A stretch of 27,331 nucleotides of DNA from Asterionellopsis glacialis (GCA_014885115.2 WKLE02004670.1:1-27331), one strand, 5' to 3'; positions 1-9,349 are shown, counted from the first letter of the stretch. Numbers and translations are program-made. The notes: generated by a model not told the origin, from the sequence alone.

Positions 1-910
1 TATTTGTCTTCTTTTCTGTGCTGCAGACGCTTCCGACATCTGTTGACATCTCAGTTTCACTCTCGAGAGTTTCAGGACAGTTAATATTGCTAGTCCCCTG
101 ACTAGCTGAAGAATCACCGTTTTTGTCTCCTGATGTCACACTCTGTCCTGTTTCGACGACGTGTACTTCCGTGTCGTCCTTAACAATTCCTGTAGATGAT
201 TTTCCGTCAAACTCAGGATTATCATCGTCATATCTATTATCGATGACACTGAAATCAAGGCCTTCCCTTGCTGAATTTATAATTTCTTGCTGTTCAACAA
301 ATATCTCTCTTTCTGCAACCTCAGGAATATCGTGGGTTTCATTCTTGGCTACATCATCAAGAGTTAAAATATCACTTTTGTTTTCTTCGTCGTCATTTGA
401 GAAATCAGACATACCTGGCTCAGTATTTCCATAATTCTTTTGATTTTCAATAACAGTCTCTGCCAAGTCTACAGTGGCTTTGGTACCAATAATAAGATTT
501 GAATTTTCCTTATTGCTTTCGTTTTCCTTCTCGTGTTGTTGTGTTTTTTGTTGAAGTTGCCGCTGCTGCTCCAAAAATTCTTTTCCATTTGGATGGGTTA
601 TTTCCCTTGATGAAGACTGTGTTGTTTTGATAAACTCATTATTTTGAAGAGGAGATGAAGCATTTGGTAATAATACTTCTTCTTGGTCGTCTTTTTCGGT
701 TCCTTTTTCTTTTGAACTTTCCTCTGATGCATTGGCATTGTTACAAGAAGGAGACGATGAAAATGGCGACAACGCTTGTTGAAGATGATCACGTAACAGT
801 TTAGATTTCATATTAGCTTTCAAACCAAATTGTTTTGCTAAAGCTTGAAGTTCCTTGCGGCTCATGCGATCAAGATCTTGGATTGAAATGTTGTTTGTTT
901 CCATCATCAT
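1..910 (-). CDS. SAP-motif protein, acidic low-complexity tail (partial, C-terminus outside window)
   Basis: The frame is open on the minus strand from an ATG at 908-910 to the left edge, about 303 codons with no stop. Three consecutive ATGs begin it (MMMETNN). Residues about 11-46 (LDRMSRKELQALAKQFGLKA and on to LRDHLQQAL) look like a SAP-type helix-turn-helix, a DNA/chromatin-binding motif. The closest pattern I know is the N-terminal SAP motif of NuSAP (nucleolar and spindle associated protein), but that comparison is from memory. The rest is disordered: Gln/Glu-rich near residues 120-145, then Ser/Asp/Glu-rich with many Thr. It is divergently arranged with the LRR gene at 1895. A role in chromatin or spindle binding is inference. 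The missing C-terminus could hold the decisive domain. Confidence 0.75.
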   Translation of the reverse strand, partial: MMMETNNISIQDLDRMSRKELQALAKQFGLKANMKSKLLRDHLQQALSPFSSSPSCNNANASEESSKEKGTEKDDQEEVLLPNASSPLQNNEFIKTTQSSSREITHPNGKEFLEQQRQLQQKTQQHEKENESNKENSNLIIGTKATVDLAETVIENQKNYGNTEPGMSDFSNDDEENKSDILTLDDVAKNETHDIPEVAEREIFVEQQEIINSAREGLDFSVIDNRYDDDNPEFDGKSSTGIVKDDTEVHVVETGQSVTSGDKNGDSSASQGTSNINCPETLESETEMSTDVGSVCSTEKKTN

Positions 911-1894
911 GGCTTTTTTATTGTTTTTTTTTCTTCTCGAAACTGGCTTTTAAAATTCAATGAAGTGGCCTAACAATAAATATAGAAGCTATTGCCTGCC
1001 TGACTGCCTGTTGGAATGAATGGATGACACGTCAATTGCTGATCGGCGGTGCTAGCTGCCGTCAAGAAGTTCTCTTCGTATCTCTTGTAGTGGAACCTTT
1101 TTGCTGCAATATTATTTCTAGCGATATCCGTTTGCAAAGAGCATTCAAATACACAAATGAATCACTCCACCAACAAGAAAACGCTTAGTGCAGCTCTGCC
1201 TAGACGTAGAAAATAGGATACCTGGTAGCAGCATATACTGTTTGTAGAGAGGTAGTCCTAGAGCAATGGATATATGGCTGTGTCAAAAAGTGAGATTTAG
1301 ATTGCAACGGCTAGTTCTTGTTCATGTGTAAATTTCCCGGCCATTTTTTACCGGAGATTTTTGTATGTACGTTATGATTTATGATAAGTTAGGATATTTC
1401 GTTCTTTACTAGGTACTGTACCGGGTAATTATGGGTAAGTGCATTCTTACAAGCTTGTTGGGCTTCTTCTGTTCTTATGGATACACATATATATAATAGA
1501 ATGTAGTTTAGAAATATATAAATTACATATGTAGCATGATATATAATATAATAATAAATGTACGAGGAGGAGTCCTAGTCTGCGCTGGGCTGATTGGTGA
1601 CAGAACCATGTACCAGGTACTGTACCTGGTACCTGGTACCTGGTACCATTCGTACCTAATGTACCTTAACCACTCCTTGTCATTTTATATTTTATATAGC
1701 ACCTCTCTGTACCCGTCCTGATCTTTCGCTATACAAATCTTGTTGTTCGTTCCTGATCTCTCTCTAGGGAGAGCGGACTTCTCTTGTATCTTGTGTCTGT
1801 TCTGTGCGGCGCGATGACGATAACAACGGACAGAGGAATCATCTTGTCTAACTCTTGCTTGATTCACTTGCTGTTGAATATTGTATAATCCACC
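911..1894. other. Divergent intergenic region with GTACC-type repeats
   Basis: No convincing gene lies here. It is AT-rich and must hold the promoters of the SAP gene (leftward) and the LRR gene (rightward). It contains a palindromic/tandem TACCTGG cluster near 1611-1647. The antisense frame across 1685-2122 overlaps the first exon of the LRR gene and is not credible as a gene. Confidence 0.6.
1611..1647. repeat. TACCAGGTAC palindrome plus TACCTGG tandem array
   Basis: TACCAGGTAC (1611-1620) is followed after one base by its reverse complement GTACCTGGTA (1622-1631). The 7-base unit TACCTGG then repeats in tandem about 3.5 times (1623-1647). The same core occurs at several other intergenic sites in the window. 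Confidence 0.9.
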
Positions 1895-3061
1895 ATGGGA
1901 AACGCAGGGTCTCAACCGACCAATCGAACAGGAAAGAAGGTTGTAGTACAGGTACGCCGACAAGATCGACTGCATTACGTGCAGTCGAGATGGGATCTCG
2001 AGAGTCTTTTGTTCGTCATCAGTAACCTGTTTTTTAGTACTTGACACTTGAATCTCAAAGCTAATTGCTTGTCTTTTGTTGTTTGTTTGTTCTTCAATTA
2101 AAAAGAAACTAGAGAGTGCCAAGAAAACTGGAGTTCTCTCTTTAACAGAACATAAACTTGATGTTATACCAGAGCAAGTCTTTCAGTAAGTATTCTTTTT
2201 AGGGATGCAGTAGCCTTGTTGCAGCAGAAATCTTTTCTCGATTTTAAAACTAAGATATCTCTTTGCTCTATCCTTTTCTTTCTAATATCTGAAAGAATTC
2301 CAAATTTACGAACTCTTGATGTTTCTAAAAATAATTTAAAGAACCTAGGATCTCATCTTTCTCGTCTGACAGCACTCAAATCATTGAATTGTGATGATAA
2401 CAAACTTACGGCTGGAACATTAGATTGTATTTCTGGATTATCAAAATTACAAACCTTGTCGGCAGGTGGGAATTTAATCGGTAAACCAGTTTCAACTCAA
2501 AATGGTGCTAAAAGTACTCTATCCCCCCAAAAGACGACAAGCGCAACCAATTCTTCAAATATCGTACCAGAATTACCACCATCATTGAAACAACTTAAAC
2601 TTGATCGTAATCATTTGTCATCTATACCACGTCAAGTCGTGAGCGTCAAATTACGTAAATTGGAAAAAATTGATTTATCGGGAAATAATCTTGCTGCTAT
2701 ACCAGTTGAGATATCTAATTTAATTGCCTTGACAGAATTGAATTTGGATAATAATGCTATTGTATCATTACCAGATTCTATCGGAACATTGAAAAAATTA
2801 AAAGTGTTGTCACTAAAGAACAACAACATTCACGTCACTAATGGTGTTGTATATTCGGCATCAAATCCACAGCCTTTGCCACGATCACTATTTGCAGATA
2901 CACCCGTTATTGACTTGAACTTACATGGCAATCGCATGACAAGTACACAACTGAATGATTTTGATGGGTATCCTGAATTCTTAGAACGACGTCAAAAGGT
3001 CAAATCAAAAGATATTTACGGAGGTGCTCTAACTAATTTGGATGTTTGTGGGTTGGAATGA
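1895..3061 (+). CDS. LRRC57: LRRC57-like leucine-rich-repeat protein, N-myristoylated, 3 exons
   Basis: Proposed CDS is join(1895..1951, 2106..2185, 2296..3061), 300 residues. Introns are 154 and 110 bases (GTACGC...AAAAG and GTAAGT...GAAAG), and the phases join cleanly (0 and 2). The start ATG gives MGNAGSQ, an N-myristoylation signal (Gly2, Ser6). Exon 2 reads KLESAKKTGVLSLTEHKLDV, matching the N-terminal cap of animal LRRC57 (MGN...AQKTGVFQL). At least six LRR units follow from residue 47 (IPNLRTLDVSKNNL), with a Ser/Thr-rich insert at about 109-137 that splits two units, and an end with FDGYPEFLERRQKVK, resembling the LRRC57 C-terminal cap (EGYDKYMERF). LRRC57 is a small membrane-tethered scaffold of poorly known function. 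The insert makes this copy longer than the roughly 240-residue animal form. Confidence 0.88.
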
Positions 3062-3289
3062 TGTAAAAGAAAACCGGTTTTGACATGGTGAAACACGCAT
3101 GTTTCGTTGTCGTGTTATTTTTCTAAAATGTTAAACAATTTTTTTATAGTAAAAGATGATGCAGTTATATAGCTTTGCTCTAGAGGTAACCAAGTGCAGT
3201 CAAGCATGCTTTCGAAATTCCTAGATTTGGTGTTGGTCTCAAAATATTCTTTATTTCTCCCAACCATAGGGCAATATAAAAGATATTTC

Positions 3290-3748
3290 TCAGCATCTTC
3301 CCGCATTTTGAATTGGATTACAAACACCCTCGCCATAATCAGTTAAGGACGGCACGACGACACCCACAACTAATAAGGCAATAATGACGAGAATGAAGGA
3401 CCCGGCAACAATTTTTGAAATAAGATCATCTGTATTTTGTTCAAGTGCGTAACCTAAATCATATTCATCTTCATCATCGGCAATTCCCAATTGCTTACGT
3501 CGTTTTGAAGAGATTTTGTCACCACCTGGCTTCTGCTGCATCCTGGCGTAAAGTGTCATGGGGACTGTGGTCATCGTCCTTGGCGTAGCATGATCATCAT
3601 GATGAATGAATGACAAAGCTGGGCGGCGAGAAGAGGGTTTCATCTGCTTCAATGTTCCTACGTCGATTGGTAACGAATGCTGCTGAGGTGCAAAAGCCTC
3701 CAGTTGGACTGGGAACAATGCGAATGCCACAATCCAGTTAATTTGCAT
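3290..3748 (-). CDS. Plastid-targeted single-pass membrane protein, unknown function
   Basis: 152 residues from an ATG at 3746-3748. The N-terminus (MQINWIVAFALFPVQLEAFA) is a signal peptide ending in EAF-AP, an ASAFAP-type cleavage motif, followed by a Ser/Thr/Arg-rich transit region to about residue 68. This predicts import into a complex plastid. The mature part has a basic stretch (SSKRRKQLG, about 80-88), an acidic patch (DDEDEYDLG), and one strong transmembrane helix at about 112-134. The short tail ends CNPIQNAGRC with two cysteines (143 and 152). I do not recognise the family. Thylakoid or envelope anchoring is inference. It converges with the LRR gene, leaving 228 bases between their stops. 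Confidence 0.78.
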   Translation of the reverse strand: MQINWIVAFALFPVQLEAFAPQQHSLPIDVGTLKQMKPSSRRPALSFIHHDDHATPRTMTTVPMTLYARMQQKPGGDKISSKRRKQLGIADDEDEYDLGYALEQNTDDLISKIVAGSFILVIIALLVVGVVVPSLTDYGEGVCNPIQNAGRC

Positions 3749-4414
3749 CGTTGTATCTATCGGTGATTTTTGTTAAAGCAAGAAGACGCAAGTTCCACTG
3801 TATGATAAAGTGTTCTTCAGAGAGAGGTGGTAAAAAGGGAGTTCTTTTGTCAAATTCTTGTACTATATACTTTTGTTGACACTTGACATTCGCTCTCGTC
3901 TAGAAAGTATGGTTTCGAAGGCGTGCTTTCACGAGAAAAAGATTCGGCAGGTAGATTTGTTCAGATGTTTGTATTTAAGTGTCGATCGTCAGTGCTCATC
4001 ATACGTTGACGAGCGGCGTACGGACACTTGTAGCCTGTTGTCAAAGAATGCATCTGTCCGCGATATCGAACTTTCGAATTTCTGATGTATTTTTTAACTT
4101 CCTTTGGCTTTCAGCAAATGAAGTGTTTTTTTCCAAGACCATGCCTATCTTCCTGTACTAAAGAGTCAATTGAAACAATATATTTATATTGATCACGTTC
4201 TATTTTTTTAAAATATGGTTGTTGCTGCAGTAGCTTACACATAACACTCGATTCAAACCATATTGGTTCGAGCAGAGAGCGGTATTCCAAAAAACTGTAA
4301 AAAACATAGGTATATTATATTGAAACTTATTAAGACTGAAGAAGAAACTGCGTAGTGAGTTGCTTACATAGGAGACACGACTATTTCATAGTTCCAAGGG
4401 AAAGAGAGCGGTTT
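3749..4414. other. Intergenic, no gene seen
   Basis: This is the upstream region of the small plastid protein and the 3' flank of the phosphatase gene, both on minus. Short plus-strand frames at 3858-4161 have no recognisable product or targeting signal. The DNA is AT-rich without repeats of note. Confidence 0.5.
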
Positions 4415-5761
4415 TCAACTGTTTTGGCGTTCATGAGCAGGAATTCGATTGGAATCTGTCAACACAGAAACTTCCTCTGATCCATCTTCATTTTTAATCA
4501 CTTCAAGCACTTCGACTTTTCCGCCCATCATACCTTTGGAGGCGCCTACGTCTATTCTCCATGCCTTATTGTTCAGGGCGGCATTGATACGACTCTGAGG
4601 GGTGTGACCCATGACCATTCGGTCAGCATCTAATTCAGACAGAACAGTATCTAAAAATGGAGAACGAGAAGCAAAAATAGTGAGTTCTCGTCTACACATG
4701 AACGAACGTTATTTTTTTACCATTTTTAGATGAAATCATTTTGGAATTGCCTTACCTAGCGCATTTTGAGCTTCAGGGTTTTGGGGCGATTTGTCAGCTG
4801 GGTAGGAATATAGTCGAAGCCATACAGGTGCAGATTCTCCACCTTTCCCCCCTAAGCATTTTGGCATACTCTTTGAAATTGACATTGCACGAGCTTGGGC
4901 CGCTTGTATTACTTCTTCTATGGTTTCATATTGTCCAAGATTGTTGTTGTCGCCATGTTGAGCTTCTTGTACCCAGTCTCTGGCAGCTTTATTCATTCCC
5001 TCGATGCCCCCGTAGTAATCAAGATGTTTCATGGTAAGACCGCCGTGCACCATGACGCTTTTCCCCACAATGATAGCAACTTTCATACTTGTCAGGAGAG
5101 GTTGAGCCAATATTCCTCCAGGTTCCATAGCCGCCCAGCGTGCTGGCTGATTTCCTGCGAATTGTAATCTCCATCTATTGGTGAGTAAAGAATCTAGTGT
5201 GCGACCCATTTCTTCTTCAAATTCAGCATTGCCCTGATCCCATGCGTACTGAAACAAACCTTCTACATTCATGGTTTCATGATTGCCATACAGGACAGCA
5301 AGAGCACCACCAGCATCGTGTGCCTGTCTCGCCAAATCTGCTAGTAACCGAAAACATGATAATTCCTTATCTCCTCGATCCAGTATATCTCCGCATTGGA
5401 CACAAATGGTATCCCCACCAATCCAATTCCCATCAGAATCAGCAACTCCTGCAACATATAAAAAGTTTTTCAATTGATCCAAATCACCATGGACATCCCC
5501 AATTGTTACTAAACGCTGCCCAGTCTTGAGTTCTATTCTATCCGGAACGCTAGGAACAGTAAAGTCATTTTGCATGGATAGCATTGAAGAGAGAGGTTCT
5601 TTTGCTTTCAAACCGAAAGATCGTCGAGTCGTCTTCACGGAAGGTCGAATACATGCTGTAGGAGTTTTAAGGCTTAGTTTGATGTATCGACCAGGGAGGG
5701 AGCCTATTCGAAGAAATGGCCGCAGCGATGATAAAGTAGTAGTTGGCATCGTAATCATCAT
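4415..5761 (-). CDS. Shewanella-like protein phosphatase (SLP/PPP-type metallophosphatase), 2 exons
   Basis: CDS is complement(join(4415..4650, 4756..5761)), 413 residues, with a 105-base intron. The donor GTAAGG is at 4755 and the acceptor TTTTTAG ends at 4651, and the codon split is G/AT (Asp336). Metallophosphatase motifs are complete: GDVHGD (88-93), GDILDRGD (124-131), GNHE (159-162), MVHGG (237-241) and, in exon 2, MGHTPQ (349-354). GDILDRGD and NHETMNVEG, then VWLRLYS before the GHTPQ motif and WRIDVGAS after it, are typical of the Shewanella-like phosphatase (SLP) branch rather than PP1/PP2A. The Arg/Ser/Thr-rich N-terminus with no acidic residue in the first 54 could be a mitochondrial or plastid presequence. 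No ASAFAP motif is seen, so mitochondrion or cytosol is likelier. Substrates are unknown. Confidence 0.9.
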
Positions 5762-6513
5762 TATTTGCCAACAGACAATCAGTAGTCATGAATTGATCAT
5801 AATGTTGGCCTAACGGGTACGAGAGAAATCCAAACATGCTTGTCTTGTCTGGGAGAATTTCCAGAAAAGCTGTTAAAACAGACCGGATATTTTTATTATT
5901 ATTTTTTTATTATATCGAAATGAATGAATGAAACAGCAAAGCGGTCAACAGTCAGTCTGCCGTACGATCGCAGATTGGCTAACTATCCCAAAACTGCCAC
6001 CACACATACAAGACAGCACAGCCTGAATGACAAGGGTTTCCCTGGTACCCCAGGTACGCATTTTTTGATAGCTGTCTTTCTTCGATACCGGTGGCGTATT
6101 GCACGATTGTCCACTTGTGAATCGCGCAGAAACGCATGTTTGGCCCCTTCTCTTTTCTTTTTGTCTGTCAACCAACCGCATACAACAACCACTCAACAAC
6201 CCGAACCCCTGCAGGGATAACCATAAACGCCATCTTTTCTACCAATGCATTGATTGTGTGCAATCGGGAAAAGGCGAAAACAGCGCTTCTTCTATGGATC
6301 TTTTATGGATCTTCCGATATCCGAGTGTGCATTGCGGTTTAGACTGTATTCAGACACAATCTGACAGAGAAGAACTAAACGTGCCTCTCTATAGAGATAA
6401 CGCGAATCTACCATTTTAGATACTGCGTAGCTTGAACATTGAACAATACTTCACAGTATTCCAATATTTGTTTTCAAAACAACAATAACGACGAAAAAAA
6501 AAACGAATTAAGC
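5762..6513. other. Divergent intergenic region between phosphatase and BCAT-like gene
   Basis: No gene is supported. It contains an A/T-rich tract near 5890-5915, a short GAAT tandem near 5920-5931 and a CCTGGTACCCCAGG near-palindrome near 6041-6054. Several overlapping short frames lie at 5924-6419 in both directions with no product I recognise. Promoters for both flanking genes must lie here. Confidence 0.5.
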
Positions 6514-7296
6514 ATGAAGATATTCTATCGTACAGACATTCTTTTCACTATTGCTGTACAATTGCTTGCCATTCCAAAAACATTGGTAGCAACCAAGAAT
6601 TCAGCACCAGTAAATCCGAAATTTCATCATCCCGACCCTGACCCAAACATTCCATGGGATTCCTTTTCATTCAGTTTGAATGGAGTAAGGACTGATTACA
6701 TGTGGCTCAACAATGTCAATGTAGTAAGCGATTCTGATAATGATATCAAGGACAACTTATATTCAACAAATACAAAAGATTGTTTAGTACCTCTTGGACC
6801 TCTACCGTTACATCCAACTTGTACAGTTTTAAATTACGGACAAGGCTTATTTGAAGGATTGAAGGCCTTTCGTCGTGCAGATGGATCAATCGCTTTGTTT
6901 CGACCAGAGCAAAATGCTTTACGAATGTTAAATGGTGCAGATCGAATTTTGTTACCTCCCGTATCTGTGCAAACATTTCTTCATGCTGCTGATGCTGTGG
7001 TTCGTGCCAATGCTAAATGGGTACCACCACATCAAAAAGGCGCATTATACCTAAGACCTTTACTATTTGGTAGTGGTGAAGATTTAGGTGTCAAACCCAG
7101 TTCTCAAAGTACATTCTGCATTTACAGTTCACCCGTGGGGAATTATTTTAAGGGTGGATTAAAGGCTATTCGACTTCAAGCTGTACTAACAGAATCGTTG
7201 TATAAAATATTGTTAGATCTTCAAATGGGTACAGATTCAAGATTAAATGAAAAATATGACGACTGGATACACATTGTAGAACCTCAAAAAATATAA
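6514..7296 (+). pseudogene. Branched-chain aminotransferase (BCAT, fold-type IV PLP enzyme) with internal deletion of the catalytic-lysine region
   Basis: The open frame from ATG 6514 encodes 260 residues; family members usually have about 350-400. The N-terminus (MKIFYRTDILFTIAVQLLAI) is signal-like. Class IV aminotransferase sequence follows: NYGQGLFEGLKAFRRADGS (about 107-125), ALYLRPLLFGSGEDLGV and SPVGNYFKGGLKAIRLQAV (about 206-224). Right after RLQAV224 the frame jumps to LTESLYKILLDLQMG...DWIHIVEP, which resembles the extreme BCAT C-terminus. The roughly 120 residues between, including the PLP-binding lysine of the (V)K-xGGNYA motif, are absent while the reading frame is kept. The product could not form a normal PLP aldimine. 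I call it a pseudogene; an assembly deletion or a neofunctionalised protein are alternatives. A degraded nuclease gene follows within 20-150 bases. Confidence 0.75.
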
Positions 7297-7312
7297 ATTA
7301 TTTCACTTTTTC

Positions 7313-8210
7313 TTGGGCACTTCTTTTGGTTTCAATTTAATGTACATGAAAGCATTCGTGGCATGCGACTTTGAGACCCAGCAATGTCATAAGTTGTGCG
7401 ATATGCGAACTGTAAAAGCTAGGTATATTTGTTTGCGTGTTGTTTCAAAAGTGGCGGCCGTCTTCACGTTTTATTTCATACATGGTCAGATTGGATATCT
7501 TGATTATGCACTCGCCAACAGTGCGCTCTTGAGCCAGATTACTGGTTTCAGCGAATGGCATGTCAATGCCGATGAGATTCCTCTTTTAGACTAGAATGAC
7601 TGTGTTCAAGATGCAGCTGAGGCTTCTTTTAATCGTACATCTTGTGTTAATAGTGTTTACGTTCCAGATGCTTTGAGATCGTCAGACTATGATCCCGTAG
7701 TTGTCGGAATGTTGCTTGATGGAACACCTGTTACTCCACCTTCTCCACCGGTTTCAAATTTGATCTTTTTTGAAGGATTCGAAAATGGAACTGGAAATTT
7801 TATCGATGGAGGAAGGCATGTCACCATTATATCCCAGGCTTCAAATGCTCTTGAAGGAACATCTAGTTTGCAGATTCGTAAAATTGGTACGGGTAGCAGA
7901 GCTTGTGCATACGATTTGAATGTCTTGACTTATTCTTCTGATAAAGTTGAATTTGAGTACCAGCCTAATAGTATGAAAACTGGGGAAGGTTTCTTCCTCG
8001 AGTATAAGGTGGGGGGAGGAATCTGCCTTGACTGAACTTTATAGGTACGATAGTGGAGTTGACTTTGTAAATAGTAACAATTGGTATACTGGCTCGGTTA
8101 CTTGGAACATAGCTGGCATGGATTCTTTGAGTGTTTGCTTCCGTTCCGATGCTCAACGCAAAAAAATCATGATAGACATCGACAACATCGATTTCGAGGG
8201 CGTGAACTAA
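7313..8210 (+). pseudogene. Endonuclease/exonuclease/phosphatase-family nuclease (ExeM-like C-terminal part) plus C-terminal beta-domain, broken
   Basis: From about 7475 the sequence reads HGQIGYLDYALANSALLSQI, then GFSEWHVNADEIPLLD, the C-terminal signature of secreted EEP nucleases of the ExeM type (GYLDHALA...EWHINADEP...SSDHDPVVVG). TAG at 7592-7594 interrupts LLD-NDC, after which the same frame continues to SSDYDPVVVGML. The family histidine of SDHDP is Tyr here. A Pro-rich linker leads into FFEGFENGTGNF...EGTSSLQIRKIG, a jelly-roll-like extracellular domain. A one-base frame change occurs in the G-run at about 8011-8016, after which the third piece (TELYRYDSGVDF...IDIDNIDFEGVN) ends at 8210. 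The N-terminal half of the nuclease is missing. Stop, frameshift, truncation and lost catalytic His together indicate a pseudogene. The frameshift alone could be a homopolymer error. Confidence 0.72.
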
Positions 8211-8482
8211 AAAATAATCAAATAGCTGAATCACTGTCAGTTGTTATTTCTTGTAAAAAGTTTCTATCGTGCTTCTATCGTATTGTTCAATAGCAAGAGA
8301 CGTAATAATTCAATCAGCTGCATGTGACATTTCCCTCTGATACACTAGGATACGCAGGAAAAATATTTCCAAAGAGTATAGAAAATAGTCAAGCACATAA
8401 CAAAATATTGTGTGAGGATTCTTGGTCTATGCACTTGCTAATAATTTATGTAGACTACACAATTGCCCCCTGGCGGTAAACC

Positions 8483-9349
8483 TCAGATTAATGACGAACT
8501 GGATATTTTAGCTATCATGATCTTCTTGTGCTTTTCATTGTTCCAGATTTCCCTTTTAGTCTTCAATGCATGGCCTGAGGAATCAGCAATTTCAAGACGT
8601 CGAAGTTGTTCTTCTGCCTTGACGACTTCGAATTCCTTTTCTCGAAGCTGCTGTTTGTGTGTTGATTGCATCTCACGAATTCTTTCAGTGAGTTTAGCAA
8701 TTTCATTAATAAAATCACACTCCATAGTGGCTTGTTGTTCCAAAAGCAATTTGTTCATTTTTTGGATTTCTTTCACGTCAAATTCCCCTTGCTTTTCGAC
8801 GAGTTCTTTTTGTCGTTCGATTTCTGTACATGCCACAACAAGATCACATTTGGATGCTGTTGCACGACGTAATTGACCCTGAAGCTGTGCTATATGTTCA
8901 TCTTTCTCGCGGATAACTTCTTTGAGCAAATCCATTTGCGCACGAGCCTTTTTCAGTTGTTCCTGAGCCGATTCATCGGAGTTGATAGAGGAATTTTCGT
9001 CGTACTCATAAAGGGGAGTCGATGCAGATTTCGCCTCGGTGGAAGTATACAGCGAGGCAGATGAAAAAGAAATATCTGATTCATCTGAAGCGAATGGGGA
9101 AATGGACTGCAGTCCCTTGAATGGATTGGTTTTGGTGATTATGTTTGTTTTATTTCCTTTCAGAGTAAGACCTAATGCAGACAGGGCGTTCTTTGATTTC
9201 CTGCCATTTTCTTTTGCTGAACCATTTGTTGAAATTGAGAGAGGAGAGTCCGGACAAGGTTCACTGTCATCCTTTACGATGGTCGAAAGAACAGAGCCTT
9301 CGAAAGCATTCGATCCATTTTCTGATACCTCTCCTAGAACAGGTGCCAT
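8483..9349 (-). CDS. Coiled-coil protein of unknown function
   Basis: 288 residues from an ATG at 9347-9349. Residues 1-126 are disordered, Ser/Asn/Glu-rich, with two Phe-Pro islands (NPFKGLQSISPF, about 75-86). Residues about 127-255 form a long predicted coiled coil rich in Glu/Lys/Gln with heptad spacing (AQEQLKKARAQMDLLKEVI, then EKDEHIAQLQGQLRR). The tail is basic (KREIWNNEKHKK). There is no signal peptide, membrane segment or catalytic motif. I do not recognise a family; cytoskeletal or scaffold use is only a guess. No intron is needed. It stands alone between the decayed nuclease and an AT-rich gap. Confidence 0.72.
   Translation of the reverse strand: MAPVLGEVSENGSNAFEGSVLSTIVKDDSEPCPDSPLSISTNGSAKENGRKSKNALSALGLTLKGNKTNIITKTNPFKGLQSISPFASDESDISFSSASLYTSTEAKSASTPLYEYDENSSINSDESAQEQLKKARAQMDLLKEVIREKDEHIAQLQGQLRRATASKCDLVVACTEIERQKELVEKQGEFDVKEIQKMNKLLLEQQATMECDFINEIAKLTERIREMQSTHKQQLREKEFEVVKAEEQLRRLEIADSSGHALKTKREIWNNEKHKKIMIAKISSSSLI

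Noticed and set aside
123..434. Plus-strand frame opposite the SAP gene
   Set aside because: Ser-rich composition is the antisense shadow of the Glu/Asp/Thr-rich SAP protein.
1685..2122. 145-codon minus-strand frame overlapping the LRR gene start
   Set aside because: It lies antisense over exon 1 and intron 1 of a gene with clear family support and has no recognisable protein features.
3115..3336. Minus-strand 73-codon frame
   Set aside because: It overlaps the C-terminus of the plastid membrane protein in another frame and lacks domains.
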